From Membranipora membranacea (Eukaryota > Bryozoa > Gymnolaemata > Cheilostomatida > Membraniporidae), in NCBI GenBank assembly GCA_914767715.1, contig OU612070.1, forward strand, positions 5,225,501 to 5,289,500: a stretch of DNA of 64,000 nt, written 5' to 3'. Shown in pieces: positions 12,300 to 24,645 of the stretch. The notes beneath the pieces are model-generated. The model was not told where the DNA came from. It did no database searches and was given only the letters and a program-made list of their open reading frames with translations. The translations under genes and the position numbers were made by a program. Position 1 is the first letter of the stretch. Each line of letters begins with the position of its first letter.

Positions 12300-13151
12300 C
12301 ATAATTATGCTTTATGATTTCTAGATTGTAAGAAAATGATTTTACGATCAGACAACTATTTTATCACAGAGTAAGGATCTCTGTGGTTGTATTTTTGTTA
12401 TAATCAGATGATTGATGCGGTAAGCTCAATAACAACTAATAAATATCTCTGATTACTTCCTGGAATAACTCAATGTTGTCAGTCCATTGTGCTGCTAATT
12501 ATGAGCTATTTTAAGAAGTGCTGAACCTGTGCTGGGACAGCTGATAATGGCATTTCAGTACCAACCACTTTAACTCTACCTGGGAAGGGGAATTAGTGGT
12601 CGATAATAAAATACTACAAGGTAAATTAAGAGCAGGTTTATATACTGAAATCGGATGATATCGCAGCTATGAATCAATTTTGGCGTCAGAGTTAATTGTC
12701 CACAACATGTTATATTGTCCATTTAGGGAAAGTCCCTCATCGATGAGCTGTCTAGCTTACCTCCAAGCTTTAAAATTTCAGGTCAGCCGCACTAAATAGT
12801 CTCCACTCGGCCAGAATTCAGCTGCGAAAAGATCTAGAGATGCAGTGTTGTCTGATATTTATTTCCTGAATGTGTATCGTTTGTGATGCTGCCACATTTT
12901 ATATTGATGATATAAGCGTGCAACGCCCTTTCAATGTTTACAGAGACAGCTTCCTTAAATGATTCATAAAGGTATTGTCTCATTTTCACCAACTCAGTGA
13001 ATATGTTATGACAACTATTGCTGCTTGGCTTTCAACTGAATTGTGATTACAATATTATCCTGTTTAGCAAAACTCTTAGCTTTGAATTCTAAATATGCAT
13101 GTTTGCGTGGGAATGAGTTAAGTGAGAGATAATATCAATATAAGAATGAAA

Positions 13152-13157
13152 TTTATT
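13152..13157 (-). promoter_or_regulatory. possible poly(A) signal of the peroxidase gene
   Basis: AATAAA on the minus strand, about 265 nt beyond the peroxidase stop codon. It is the first exact copy found downstream. No transcript evidence is available. Confidence 0.35.
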
Positions 13158-13245
13158 CAGTGAACATTATCATGAACAATAAGTATGGACAGCAGCTTAT
13201 ATAAAAAAATATCAGACATTGGATATTCAAAATATGAGTTTGTTT

Positions 13246-13316
13246 TAATTAAATGATACACACATATCCCCACTCCGTCCTGTGAGAGCGGATATAGGTG
13301 TGGATCATTTAATTAA
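13246..13316. repeat. small inverted repeat with TTAATTAAATGAT arms
   Basis: The arms TTAATTAAATGATACACACATATCC-like and its imperfect mirror flank a ~20-base centre containing GTGAGAGCGG. The inner part resembles sequence near 24345-24390 and 24605-24640, suggesting a small repeat family. It lies in the peroxidase 3' flank. Confidence 0.45.
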
Positions 13317-13421
13317 ATGATGAAGCTGAATTAAATGATGAAGTGCCTGTTGGGTAATATCAATATCTAAGGCAATATAATTGCAGCAGGTCTTGAATAA
13401 AAAATATAACTCATTTTAATT

Positions 13422-16400
13422 TTATCCACTTTGAGACCAGGGGTATGGTGCTGAGTAAGGTCCAGATGGTTGTGGGTATGATCTAGCTGGTTGTGGGTAA
13501 GATGGTTGTGGGTATGGTCTAGCTGGTTGTGGGTAAGATGGTTGTGGGTATGGTCTAGATGGTTGAGGGTATCGTGTTGGTGGTTGCGGACGGGGGTAAG
13601 AAGTTGGTTGAGTGTAAGGCACTGGTTGCCTATGTGGAACAGGGTACGAGATTTGGTGTGAGGGACTATGTGTATGTGGATGTGATACAGGGTTTGTGTG
13701 GGGTACTGGGTAGGGATGTGGTACTGGGTATCTGTGAGTATGCGGTCGATCTGTAACAGGGCCGGGAGCGGGGTTAGTAGGACGGGGAGTCGGTACAGGG
13801 CTGCGGGTTGGTACAGGGCTGCGGGTTGGTACAGGGCTGCGGGTCGGTACAGGGCTGCGGGTTGGTACAGCTCCGGGGGTCGCTGGTCCTCCAGTTGTTA
13901 TTCCTTCTAGAATTGTATCTAGTGGAGTTTGTAACATAGTGCCTTGTTTGATGCATGCAACGAAATCACTGATACACTGTATAAATGTCGTACATCTGCA
14001 GCTCTCAAAAGTCGTGACCGTGGGAGGGCATCTACAGTAACTCCCATCACTCACACAGGCTCGCGTGACTTGTCGTCTTCCTAAAACAGAAAGTTTATTG
14101 ATGTTTAGCTTGTCTTTCAAAGTCTCATGAGGTTCATCGAAACAAATGTTGGCAGCTAAGTTGGCACTGGCTTACTGACTTTGTAATTACTTGTTGAGGC
14201 ACGTTTGATCATCAATATTGATGAGACGCTATTCAGAATATCACTTTCCAGGAAATTTAAAAATAAAGTTGAATCAATGTATTTCCTGCCATTTGCCTTA
14301 TCAGACACTCAGGGTGAATTATTTATCACTAAACGAGATAAGCCAATTGTATGAGGAGCAATCTTCACTTTATGAAATATGCGAATTCATTCGAGAACAT
14401 TTGAGGCACAGCTGCTTTACAGCGTCCAGAGCCCATCTCAACCTACATATGGCATTCATGTGCTAACTACAGGAAACGTAGATTAAACCATGCTACTTTC
14501 TTGCTACAGTCGTTTACTGTCTGATTTAGCAGTGTGAGAGATCATAACTTAATCCTCAGAGATTTAGTGATGAACAGATAACTCTTGATTTATTGGTTCA
14601 TGCATACCTACGTGAGTGTATCTGTTTTATGCATAGACTTAAAATAGTAAGTCTATGGTATTTTTTATTCACATACATAAAAACGAGTAATCCGTCTATG
14701 CAAATTATATACATGAATGTATCTGTTTAATGTAACAACCCGATACATTCTAAATTGATATTATGGATAAGCCGATTACAGGCAATTAATCTGTTCCAAC
14801 TGGAAATTGTTGAGTAACGAATAATATATTTATATAATATGTAAATGTTCATGTTGATCTATACAGGCTTATAAATATTGTTAATTTTGATATGACACTT
14901 ACTGTTGCAGCACGGGCCCTTGTTGACAATCTTAAGTTTACAGTCACCAGCTCCTGTATCCTTCCACAGATTGAGATTTAGTTTGGGGAAGGAGTTGCAG
15001 CTTACATTAACTGAACCTTTGCCAGCACTACAAAAGGGAAAATGATCTCGGTGTAATTTAGCAATTTGGTAACAAAATGTTCATTCCTTAACAAAAAACT
15101 TGTTGGTGCATTCACAATTAACTTTATTGGAGCTGTCACAGACTGATGAAGTCAAAGTTTTCGCAGAGGAGAGTCATCCCTCTAGAGAGCAGGTACTCAA
15201 GTGGCGCCCACGACCTTTTCCCACCAATTTTTGGTTACCCTTCATAAAGAGAAGCAGAGGGGGGATATTTCTACTGCTGTGGACTTCTGGTATTTGCAGT
15301 CATGTTCTGTGAGGACCCAGCTTAAATGAATGACTGCCAGCGCCGGGAATCGTACTTGGATCTTAAAAATCACAAGTCTGCACCATTTATCGATAGGCCA
15401 CAACTGACTCTTTAATAAAAAAGTTTTACACCTTCTATGTGTTTCATATTTGATACTAGAAATCAAGTGTTCACCTTTTAAGTCTAAAGAATGCCTTGCT
15501 GTTTATAAAGGGTAAACCATTAGCCTCACAAAGTAGTTGGGAGTACTTGTAGTTTCTGATGGCGTTGATTTGGGCTAAAAGAAAAAAATGGAAGCTTTTA
15601 GACACAAAACAATTGGTATGATTGGTAACCGTCATTCATCAAACAAAGCCATACCTGAGATCATAGTTATCTTCATTGAAAATCACTTAGCTTGTAATCG
15701 AAAATGTTGGATGTTTATCCTGATAACTATATTTTACTTTTACTCATATGACTAAATCTTCAGTTGTACTCTTACCATAGTTGAGTCCACCACCGAATCC
15801 CTCAAACCATAATCTATCTCCTTTTCTCAGTCTTGAGAAGCCGTCAGCCAGTATGTTAGCAAAGAGCTCTCCCACAATACCTCCCTCTACAGGAAGCTCT
15901 GTCACAGCTGTGTGGATACATAATCAAAAGGCAAATCTTGAGAATCTGTGTTTTTTTTGGGGCAGATCGTAGATGGTAAACATGACTCACTCTGATGTCA
16001 GTTATTATCTGATTTTAATATGCATTATATAGATTGAAGTTTTTGGTGCTAAAAGGTTTGTCTCCACCCTTGGCAATCAAATTCCAAGACATGACAAACT
16101 TACCAGGTTGACTAGAAATGAGGAGTTGCCCTCTCTCAGCAATATAACGCAATTGACTTTCAAACTTAATCCTATATTGCAAATGTGCCACTTAGTTGAG
16201 AGGCAAATCTTTCCCTGACAATCAGGAAGTGAACAACACTCTGGAAGTTGGAAAGAAAAAATTCTGCAGAATTTCTCTCCCACCTTCCTTGCTAACTTAC
16301 TTCGTTCACAATTTCTTTGTGACGGTATTTATTTGTTTGTGAATTCTGCACCAGATTTAACAATATCTAATATTATGGCAATTACCCTGTGAGCCAAACA

Positions 16401-19400
16401 ATTTATTACAGTGGCGTTAATCGCCACCTGCGTTTGTAAATTTCCCATGTTGTTTAAGATTATAATAAAGAAAAGAAAATTTTACCGATATCTTTCCTTA
16501 AGCGGAAGCTACCATCGGATTGCGCATGGACGGAGAACTTACTGGATAGAGAACTTACCTCCTGGATATAATTCTACATCTCTCACATCATCATAGGCAG
16601 CTTCCAGTGCCAATCTCGCTGCGACTGGATGGGTCTGTGCTAGATCAGCAAACGTGTTAGGAACACTAAGTCCATACGCTGCTCTGTAATTGACATATGA
16701 ATCAAGACCATGGTCTCTGCCTCTGTTGATGTTAAGTGATACGATGTCTAGCTTATCATCGAAGAGCTGGTCTCTCATCTGGAAGACACCATGATAAAGT
16801 TTTCAGGAGAGGATAAAACCAAATTATTTTGCTAGTCATAAACAATAGATCGTAGTCTATTTATTGCCCACAAATGGTTTCAATGGTGAGATGATGATCA
16901 CTTGGCTGTGATTTACATTGAAAAAAAGCATCCCTAAATATCAAATGATAAAATCCAATGTTCAAATTTGGAGGATATGAGATCTTATATCTAGATGTTA
17001 AGTTTACAGTATACACACCTGTGTAGGGAAGTTCCTGTCCACAATCCACGGTAAATCAGTGCTCAGACCTCTAACACATTGTCTTACACCTAGAAAGGAG
17101 GTTAGATATTAGCAGATTGAAAAAGTGCAATGGTGGTTTTATTTTCATTAGCAAAGAAAACGAATACTTAGCAAAGCTGACAGCTTTCAGATATTGATAA
17201 GTTTCTTGCAATAAGGTTTCCTTCACTATTTTATTCATTTTCTCATTTCTATATTGATTTCATCTCAAATTTTACTTGCCTAGTTATCAATCAAAATTAA
17301 TCTTACCATCTTCGTAAATAATGTCGCTATTGAAAAACTGCTCTCTGAGGTCAACAAAATCTTCAAAGCCACTGTCCTTGATCAAAGTGAAAAGTCCATC
17401 AATGGTCGAGTGTCCGAATCTCATTGCTGCTGTTGCCAATTCATTCCTAAAATGGTTAAAGTATCATTCTTATAACCCCCAAATGCATTTATAATGAGAA
17501 TAATGCCTGGCCATTTGGCTCAGGTTTGTTTAATGGTATCAGTTTGGTCCACAGCAATTCCATATACATAGACTTGGTATACAGGGGGAGGGGGTCTTTC
17601 AAAAATTAGTTACCACATTGCTCACTCAGAATGTATTTCAACAAGTGATTCTATAGCAGCACCCTAGCAGGTCTCAATCGCTCACTGAGCTAGTAGCCAG
17701 ATAGCAATATTTCCAGTCTTTAATTGAAGGACCCCCTGACTTGTGCCAAGGTTGTGTGATCTACAAATGATAGATGTTTTAAACCTAGGTTAAGAGGATG
17801 ACTTACAGAATAGAGGGGTTCACATTTTCGTCGTGTCCAGAATATGCAGCAAGACTATATCTGTTTTGTACGCTTGGTCCAATGACTATTGGGAGCCATT
17901 CATAGAAATGAATATTTGCTTGGATAGCTGAGATAATTCTTCTGGTCTCCTGAAATAATCTGTCTGGATTCCATTGTGGGTTGATCGTGGCCAGCTCAGT
18001 GGCAATCTGGTTGTGCTTCACAATGAAGCCAGTATGTGCAGAAATCAGATTGGCTGTAAAATAATGTAATGAAAAATTGTAAAAACAAAGAACTTGGTAT
18101 TGTTCTTATCGAGCCCAAGACCGTGTTTAGCAAAACCCAGAAGCATCAAAAAAGTGGTTCATATCTGGTCAAACCCTTGAGTAGTGCGAATAGATTAGAT
18201 AAGTTAGTGCATGACGGTATCTATGACAAAGCCGCCAACACAGCCAGCCTATTAATTTGAGTAACTTACGTGTGGTGTTTATACGAGTGTCGCCTCCCTT
18301 AAAGGGGCACCTGTCGGCTGGCCTATTCTCACAGTCTGCTCTGTTAGGGGGAGGCAGCTCTACCCCATTGACTATCTGACTGTCAAGTTTACCAGTTCCA
18401 GTCAGTCTCAAATCATTTACCTCAGCTAGAGAACTGCCGTAGACATTAGAAGCATCAAATATGTGTGTGACTGAGTTCATCTGCTGTCTGATGTCTGTAA
18501 ATATATTAGTGGAGTTTGTTTAAACAGGACTGACTTGACAAACGAAAAGCAATTCTAAAAATTTATGAACTCTGTAATTTGCTTGGCTGCCTTGGATAGG
18601 ATGGCTCCATTACGTACTAGAGCTTTCCTGAAAAGAATAATAGAATCCCACAATATCCTACACTGGGCTTGACCCTTATCTGGATTGCTATGGGAGGCAT
18701 TTTGATAAGACCAAATGTTCTCATGTTGGTTTCAAGGGTTTGAAAGGGCTGGCATTCATCTTGGTGGATTTAGGGCACATTTTTGACCCTGCAGAAGCGC
18801 ATTACCATAATTCATGTATTGTTGTAAGGTCACGCTTCCTATATCCCATTTATCCAGCAATCAGATTCTGCTTAAGCTTAGTAAGTGTGAAAAGATGACA
18901 TAGGTATGGATGAGTTATCTTATCATATGTCTGGTAAGACAACTCCTCACTTTGAATTATGGTACCACATGATAAGTGGCTGCTGATGATATACCAACTT
19001 ACCTGGAAGACACTGATGTTGTTCAGCTAGCTCGGATCTGACATGCTCCATACACACATCCTCCCCAAACACAGGATCGTTTGGGTTCTCAATAGCCTGA
19101 CAAATATCAGCTCTAGTGGTCCGGATCAATTCTCTGATCCCCTCAATCTGGAGTTCCGTTGGATTGGGACCAAATGTTATTTTAGCTATTTCCACAGGAC
19201 AGCATGCAGCATTTGCTGTAATAGAACAGATATGAACTTATTATTGCAAGGAAGAACTTCACAGGTAACATTTCTATATATGAGCGATACATGAAGATGA
19301 TGATCAGATGGAAATAAAGAAGGCAGTGACTTTAAACTTTCCTCTTCCTTATTTATCGAACCTGCAGCATGATGAAATTGTTTCGTTTGGTTCTGATGAA

Positions 19401-22400
19401 GTGTTGTACACAAGGGAATGTAAGCTGAAAACTGTAAAACTATTTAATCATTAATTTAAAGACGGCTGGTTAGTGCCTATCAAAGGACAGGGAGTTATAT
19501 ATATTCTCAGTCTTCTATGTGATACCTATAAAAATGTTTGATGTTTGTTGTAAATTCAAATTAACTTGGAATTTAATTAAATTTAATTTAAGCTATAAAT
19601 TTACTTACGCTGCGTTTCTCTTAGTTGAGTAAACTCGTGAGCGATGAATTGTCCCCATTGCATGATGTGGGCACTGATATCAGCATTGAGTAGTACCTGA
19701 GTTCTAGTGACAGTGGTGGATACTTCTCGAGCATTCTTGAGAGGGGTTCCTGAGAACAGTGCAGTAGTCCTTCTAGCATTCACACCTTTGGTAAGAAAAT
19801 TATTGTTACTTATTTGAACAAAAAATGTTTGTCTTCTGACTCATAAGGTTTATACTGACCACTATGCCCATATGAGCTTTATATCAATTACTTGTAAATT
19901 GACTCATCGTTAAAATAATCTCATGATTTTCAATCATGTAAACTGAATATTTTCACTTCATGAGTTGTGTCTCGATGATAAGAGAGGGGAAAAATCCTAA
20001 CACACATACCATCTTCATATCTTGCACTGAGTTTTCTGATAAAAGGTGTGCCAGCCATTCCCCATGTTTTTCTACCAACTATCACATTGGTACATCTTCC
20101 TGATTCCTCTCTGAATCCTGAGTTACATGGCGGAGTGTTTACACTGTCATAGATACAGGTACTTGTTCTTCTTATCTCAGCTATTATCTCCGCCTCTACT
20201 GTAACAAAAATCAGAGAACTGAAGCTGCCAACCAAAGCTAAGGAAAATTCGAATGTAGATTTCCACTTGACACCCCCAACAAGGATGTCGAGCTCTATAT
20301 TTTTGTTCTTCAAAACATTCTTGGACTACAAGAATGATACGCAATTCATATTTATTATATTATAGACCACGTGAAGTTGATATGCAGCTAGTCAAGCACC
20401 ATCTAGATATACATATATATATATATATATAGAAAAAACATGTATTCTCTATATGTTCATCACAAGTATATTTTTTTGGGTGATAGTTTAAGGAGGGTGG
20501 TGATCTCTTACTGACTGGCAGGTGGTTGTATAGAAACAACAAAATTTCATCTTAACTTACAAGTTGTTTCCTGGGTTAGTTGGCCGCCCGGTATACCGTT
20601 GACTCCTAGGCCAGGTGGTCCATCCGGTCCAGGGGCTCCAGGTTGTCCATCGAATCCAGGGGCTCCGGGCTGTCCCCCGGGCTGTCCAGGGCCTCCAGGT
20701 TGTCCATCGGCTCCGGGCTGTCCAGGAGCAGCTTGCTGGCTATCCACTACCTGTTCGATGGCAGCAGACAAGCGTACACTTGTCTCTCCTGCAGTTGCAG
20801 TTGCACCAGTAGAGAAGAAGTCATTTGAACTGTCCTGGTTGAATTGAACTCTAAATGATTGCTGATTCACATCGTTGGCTATGGCAGCATCAGCCTCTAC
20901 AAATAAAAAGGTGACTTTACGACAAGTACATAATAAAGGGACAATGAGAAAATTTTGGGACAAATATGTGTGAACAATGTAAATACTATATATTGGACAT
21001 AAAATTTTCATTGCAAACCTATGAAGGGGAGCATGTCAGTCAGTGATCTTATGGTTCCAACAAATTCTTTGACCCATACAGACTTGGAATTTTTTCGTTG
21101 TCAACTCTCCTCAAAGTTATCAGCTTGTGATCAAGAGCATTAGTTACTGTATGATGATTATAATCGGAGAGCAAGCTGCTGGCCTCTCTCCATATTGATA
21201 CTCTCTACAGATTGGAAACCATAGGTAGTCATCATGATGCAGTTGATGACCACCGTTGGTAAATTAAACGCTAATTTTCTGATCATAAGATGAAAATTTT
21301 AGTGGTAACTTACGGCTGAGTATGTCGCTGACAACATTTGATGCACCTGGGTTTCCAGGTATGTCTGGTGTACCTGGAGCACCAAGTTGGCCAGGCGGTA
21401 TGGGAGCCCTGATTGTGGGGGAAGGTGAGGGTGCTCCAGGCTGAGGAGATATTCCATTTGGTCCAGGTGACCCATTCTGTCCGGGTGACCCATCCTGTCC
21501 AGGTTGTCCGGGAGCTTCAGCAGGAGGAAGTGGAGGAGAGGCTGGAGTCCCAAAGGCAGGTGATAGCACTAAGTTCTGAACATCTGTAAACATCAGTCTC
21601 TTTAGTACATGAAACCTAACTTAGGCTGGATATATTACGATTTGAGTCTATGATCAAATGTGTACTCAGGAAAACTAAACATACCAGTATCAACAGTTCA
21701 GCATATTATCAGCTTCATCTCCAGAGGTGGCAATGCTAAAGCTAAATGCTAAAGCAATGCTTAAGGAGATTTAACACCAACTACTGATTATGTGTAAATT
21801 GAAAAGGAAGAACATCTCAATAACCAACCTGATACTAGTGAAGCTATGCTTGGTGTCTGTGTCTTGATCTACAATAAATAAATGGGATTATGATAGTCAT
21901 GAGGAGGAATAATTTTGTTACCAACTGTGAATTTGATAAAATTAACATCATCTCCATGATTTCAGAAGCAAGCTGCTTTGAATCAAGTGTTAAAATTTTC
22001 TAAAAAAATGACTACTTTGCAAAAAATTACGAGCCAAGCCTCAACTTGTGCAGCCATAACATTAAACTTGGCAGAAAATACTGTGATATTGCCAAATAAA
22101 GCAAACAAAATATTTATAGTCTAGCTGCAGCATCATTAAATACTAGTATGTGGAAAGTGACATCAACTAATTAACTCGAACATACCTGGGGGAACGCAGC
22201 CAGAGCTAACAGGACAAGTCTGAAATGTGTAAAATAGATAAGTGATAAAGAGGGTCATAACCTGTCGGAGAAATGTGAAGCAATTTTCAAATAAGTATCT
22301 TCACTTACTTACGATGAAGGCAACTATTGCGCTTATTTATAGAAGTAACACTAAGTGCAATCACAATTATTACATATCAGACCAAAGCGTTACAGCTGAT

Positions 22401-22525
22401 GACGATACCATAAGCTTGTGTATTAAATATAAATTGAATCACTCAATGCAAGCAAAATAATCTGGACACAATTAAATTCTAGAATACTATACTTACAGCG
22501 AGAGGTGAGGGATATGCAGTTCCAT
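13422..22525 (-). CDS. secreted animal haem peroxidase with collagen-like N-terminus and Pro/Tyr-rich tail
   Basis: Exons: 22525-22497, 22219-22186, 21868-21829, 21583-21314, 20896-20561, 20198-20010, 19785-19609, 19215-19003, 18494-18270, 18053-17807, 17446-17307, 17089-17019, 16778-16559, 15907-15776, 15574-15475, 15027-14903, 14080-13422. Every junction is GT..AG and in phase: 3207 nt, 1068 aa. Residues 1-21 form a signal peptide (LLVLLALAAF). About 55-125 and 170-230 are interrupted Gly-X-Y collagen-like blocks. The peroxidase domain is about 245-805: WGMAGTPF, QWGQF, distal His349 (FIAHEF), GDTR (Arg500), KHNQIATEL, EWLP, proximal His599 (RFGHS), and the NINRGRDHG signature. The ester-forming Asp and Glu of relatives are Ala348 and Thr503. 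A Cys-rich linker is followed by PTRSPV repeats and YPQPSYPQPAR repeats to the end. It should oxidise halides or phenols with H2O2 outside the cell. The oligomer state and substrate are unknown. Confidence 0.93.
13465..13571 (-). repeat. 36-nt coding tandem repeat (YPQP repeats)
   Basis: About three copies of a 36-nt unit in the last peroxidase exon encode a 12-residue RPYPQPSYPQPA unit. The copies are nearly identical in DNA, so the array is young or kept uniform by slippage or conversion. Confidence 0.85.
13792..13869 (-). repeat. 18-nt coding tandem repeat (PTRSPV)
   Basis: Four near-identical 18-nt copies (one T/C difference seen) encode VPTRSP hexapeptides at the start of the peroxidase tail. 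It is distinct from the 36-nt array further on in the same exon. Confidence 0.85.
15284..15412 (-). mobile_element. tRNA-derived SINE, copy 1
   Basis: On the minus strand this region has a B-box-like GTACGATTCCC (15345-15355) downstream of GGTGCAGACTTGTGAT. The same order and wording occur in the copy at 30893-31036. The two share their tRNA-like head and the adjoining body (TTCTGT-AGGACC... on the plus strand). It lies in the peroxidase intron between the exons at 15475 and 15027. The 5' and 3' limits are approximate. Confidence 0.6.
20407..20431. repeat. TA microsatellite
   Basis: Alternating TA tract in a peroxidase intron. Confidence 0.8.
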
Positions 22526-22569
22526 TTTGAGCTCCCAGAGATTACTGATCAAGCCTTCCTTATTTGTGG

Positions 22570-22577
22570 CTTTTATA
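22570..22577 (-). promoter_or_regulatory. TATA box of the peroxidase gene
   Basis: TATAAAAG on the minus strand ends about 45 bases before the start codon at 22525. This implies a start site near 22545 and a very short 5' UTR. The consensus match and spacing are good, but there is no transcript support. Confidence 0.6.
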
Positions 22578-24344
22578 CCTCCTTTGTTGTCAACGGAGAT
22601 TAGGATACACCCCATCCATTTATTCTTTGGTCACTGGTGCGAAAAATAAAAGTCCCTGGATTCTTGAAAAAACATAAATCCCATCTTGTTTTCATAATCT
22701 TGTGATTCAAATGTGTCACTGTCAATGTTGATTAGCAGTTCCAAAAAAAGGAAGCTATAAATTGTGATTTATACACTTCTAGTTTGACAATCAAAGAATT
22801 TATAAATCTTCCAGACCTTAACTACATCCTGTTATGGGGAGGACAGGTACGGCTGATCCTTTCTGTTTGATTAATCTGACTATTTTAAGCCTCAAAGCAA
22901 TGGCTATTAAAGTGGAGTTGGTATAAAATGTGGTAAACACTCCCTGTAAATCTCGTATCAACCTATGAAATCTTACTAATGCGTTAGTGGCTCATTAGTG
23001 CTGGAATTGCTTCCTCATTTTAGGTGCTAGACTTGCTTTGCTATTCGAGACATCGCTTGTACCATCAGCAGCTATATCAATAAGATAATTGGATTTTGAT
23101 CAATGGATCCCACATATTGAGATTAAATGTGTTTTTATTGCATCGATATGATCCAAAATAACAGATATTTCAATGCTGATTAGCGTCTCTAGATGTAATC
23201 GTATTCACTGCTATTCTAAGTGCTCCAAATCTATCCATTAGGTTTCTGGTAGTCACATCCCACTTACCACCACTGTCCAACCAATGAGTGGGCTGTGGTT
23301 ACTTAATTCTTTTTTTCATTTCACCTCATTACAGGATTAATATGAGTTGAGTGTTACATCCTCAATTAGAAACCTGAAAAATTCACAGCTCAATCCACTT
23401 TTGACAACTGGAGAAAGCAACGTTCTCTTAGTGAAAATTTGGCCAGGAATTCCTCAGCAGATGGTGTGAAATTTTGGTTCTTCCACGGGGTACCCTATAT
23501 TACAATTGATCGGATTACATACTCGTAAAATCACTTTACTAAAACTGTGAAAGTATCATGATTTAATAAGCCTGATTGTTGCTGCTGATGGATGTATTTG
23601 AGTTTGAGATAGCACACTTTGTATGGGTTGCTTTAGATATCATGATGGTTGCCGGCCAGGCAGAGATTAAAACAATATCCTAGCAGCGGATAGAATATGA
23701 AAAGTTACCTCTCTCTATAGATTCTTCAGAAATTATGGCATACTATGAGCTTTCGGTGACAGTATACTAGCTAACGGGAGATCTAGGGTTTTACAGCTGT
23801 TTAGGTCATGTGTTTTGAGGATTGACTCCTGCAAAATAAAACTTCATTATGTTAAAACATCACACTCTGTTGACAGTGCTTTGGTATGGTTTGAACTTTT
23901 ACAATTTGGCCAAGCTTAAAAATCTTTTTTTGGCAAGTCTCATTCATTTAAATAATCAATTCTTAATGACCATACATGAAATGGCCAATGTAGGCGGACT
24001 AAAATATTGGAAACTTATCTTTGCGTTGTAATTTTGCGACTAAATTAATTACAAATTGCACAACAGAAAATGTAAACGCATGCTGAATTGAGGGTTGGAT
24101 CTAATTGAATCAACAATAGAATTTGTTTTGACAATTACTTTTCATCGATCATTATTTACATATATGTAATCTGTGCTTAAGCTGTCAAGCCGGCTATGTA
24201 ACTTCCATGTAGCATTCATGAAGTTAAGATTCGGATGATCAATGCTGTTTGTCCAGCTAATCAGATTCAGCCAAAAAATTGACACTCTTGGGCCACCAGA
24301 AGCTGTGTTATGAGGCATTGAAATCGACCCTTTCTATATTCGCT

Positions 24345-24645
24345 CGTGAGAGCGGAAAGCCCATATGTGGGGTCACATCAGGATTGTCGACCAATATTCG
24401 ACATTTTTTGTAAAGGGAAATGTTAAAGTGAAACCAACTTTCTTCCACCTCAGAATCTGCGTTAATCTCCATCAATTTTTTACTTTGGATTAATCACTAT
24501 GATGACACTAGATATGCCGGATTACAACTTGTTTCATCTAAATTTGATGAAATTACATGAGTTTAAAGTTTCTAACAGTAGATATATACGCAAAATCTAT
24601 GGTTGTGACACCATATCCCCCTCTGCAAGGCTCGAGAGCAAGCGT
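24345..24645. repeat. imperfect inverted repeat, possible MITE
   Basis: Sequence near 24345-24390 (GTGAGAGCGGAAAGCCCATATGTGG) is loosely mirrored near 24600-24645 (ACACCATATCCCCCTCTGC then CTCGAGAGC). Both resemble the hairpin at 13246-13316. The similarity was judged by eye, and the ends and duplication are not defined. Confidence 0.3.

Larger units (their letters stand above)
12310..13421. other. intergenic region between peroxidase 3' end and GPCR 5' end
   Basis: About 1.1 kb without a supportable exon. It should contain the GPCR promoter and the peroxidase 3' UTR, both on the minus strand. The only structured sequences seen are the hairpin at 13246-13316 and a possible poly(A) signal at 13152-13157. 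Confidence 0.5.

Noticed and set aside
13559-13910. Plus-strand ORFs with VGYRAAGWYRAAG-like repeats
   Set aside because: Antisense shadows of the 18-nt and 36-nt coding repeats in the peroxidase tail.
20599-20847. Plus-strand Gly/Pro/Cys-rich open frames opposite the collagen exon
   Set aside because: They are antisense shadows of the Gly-X-Y coding repeat at 20896-20561; the minus frame is spliced in phase with the peroxidase.
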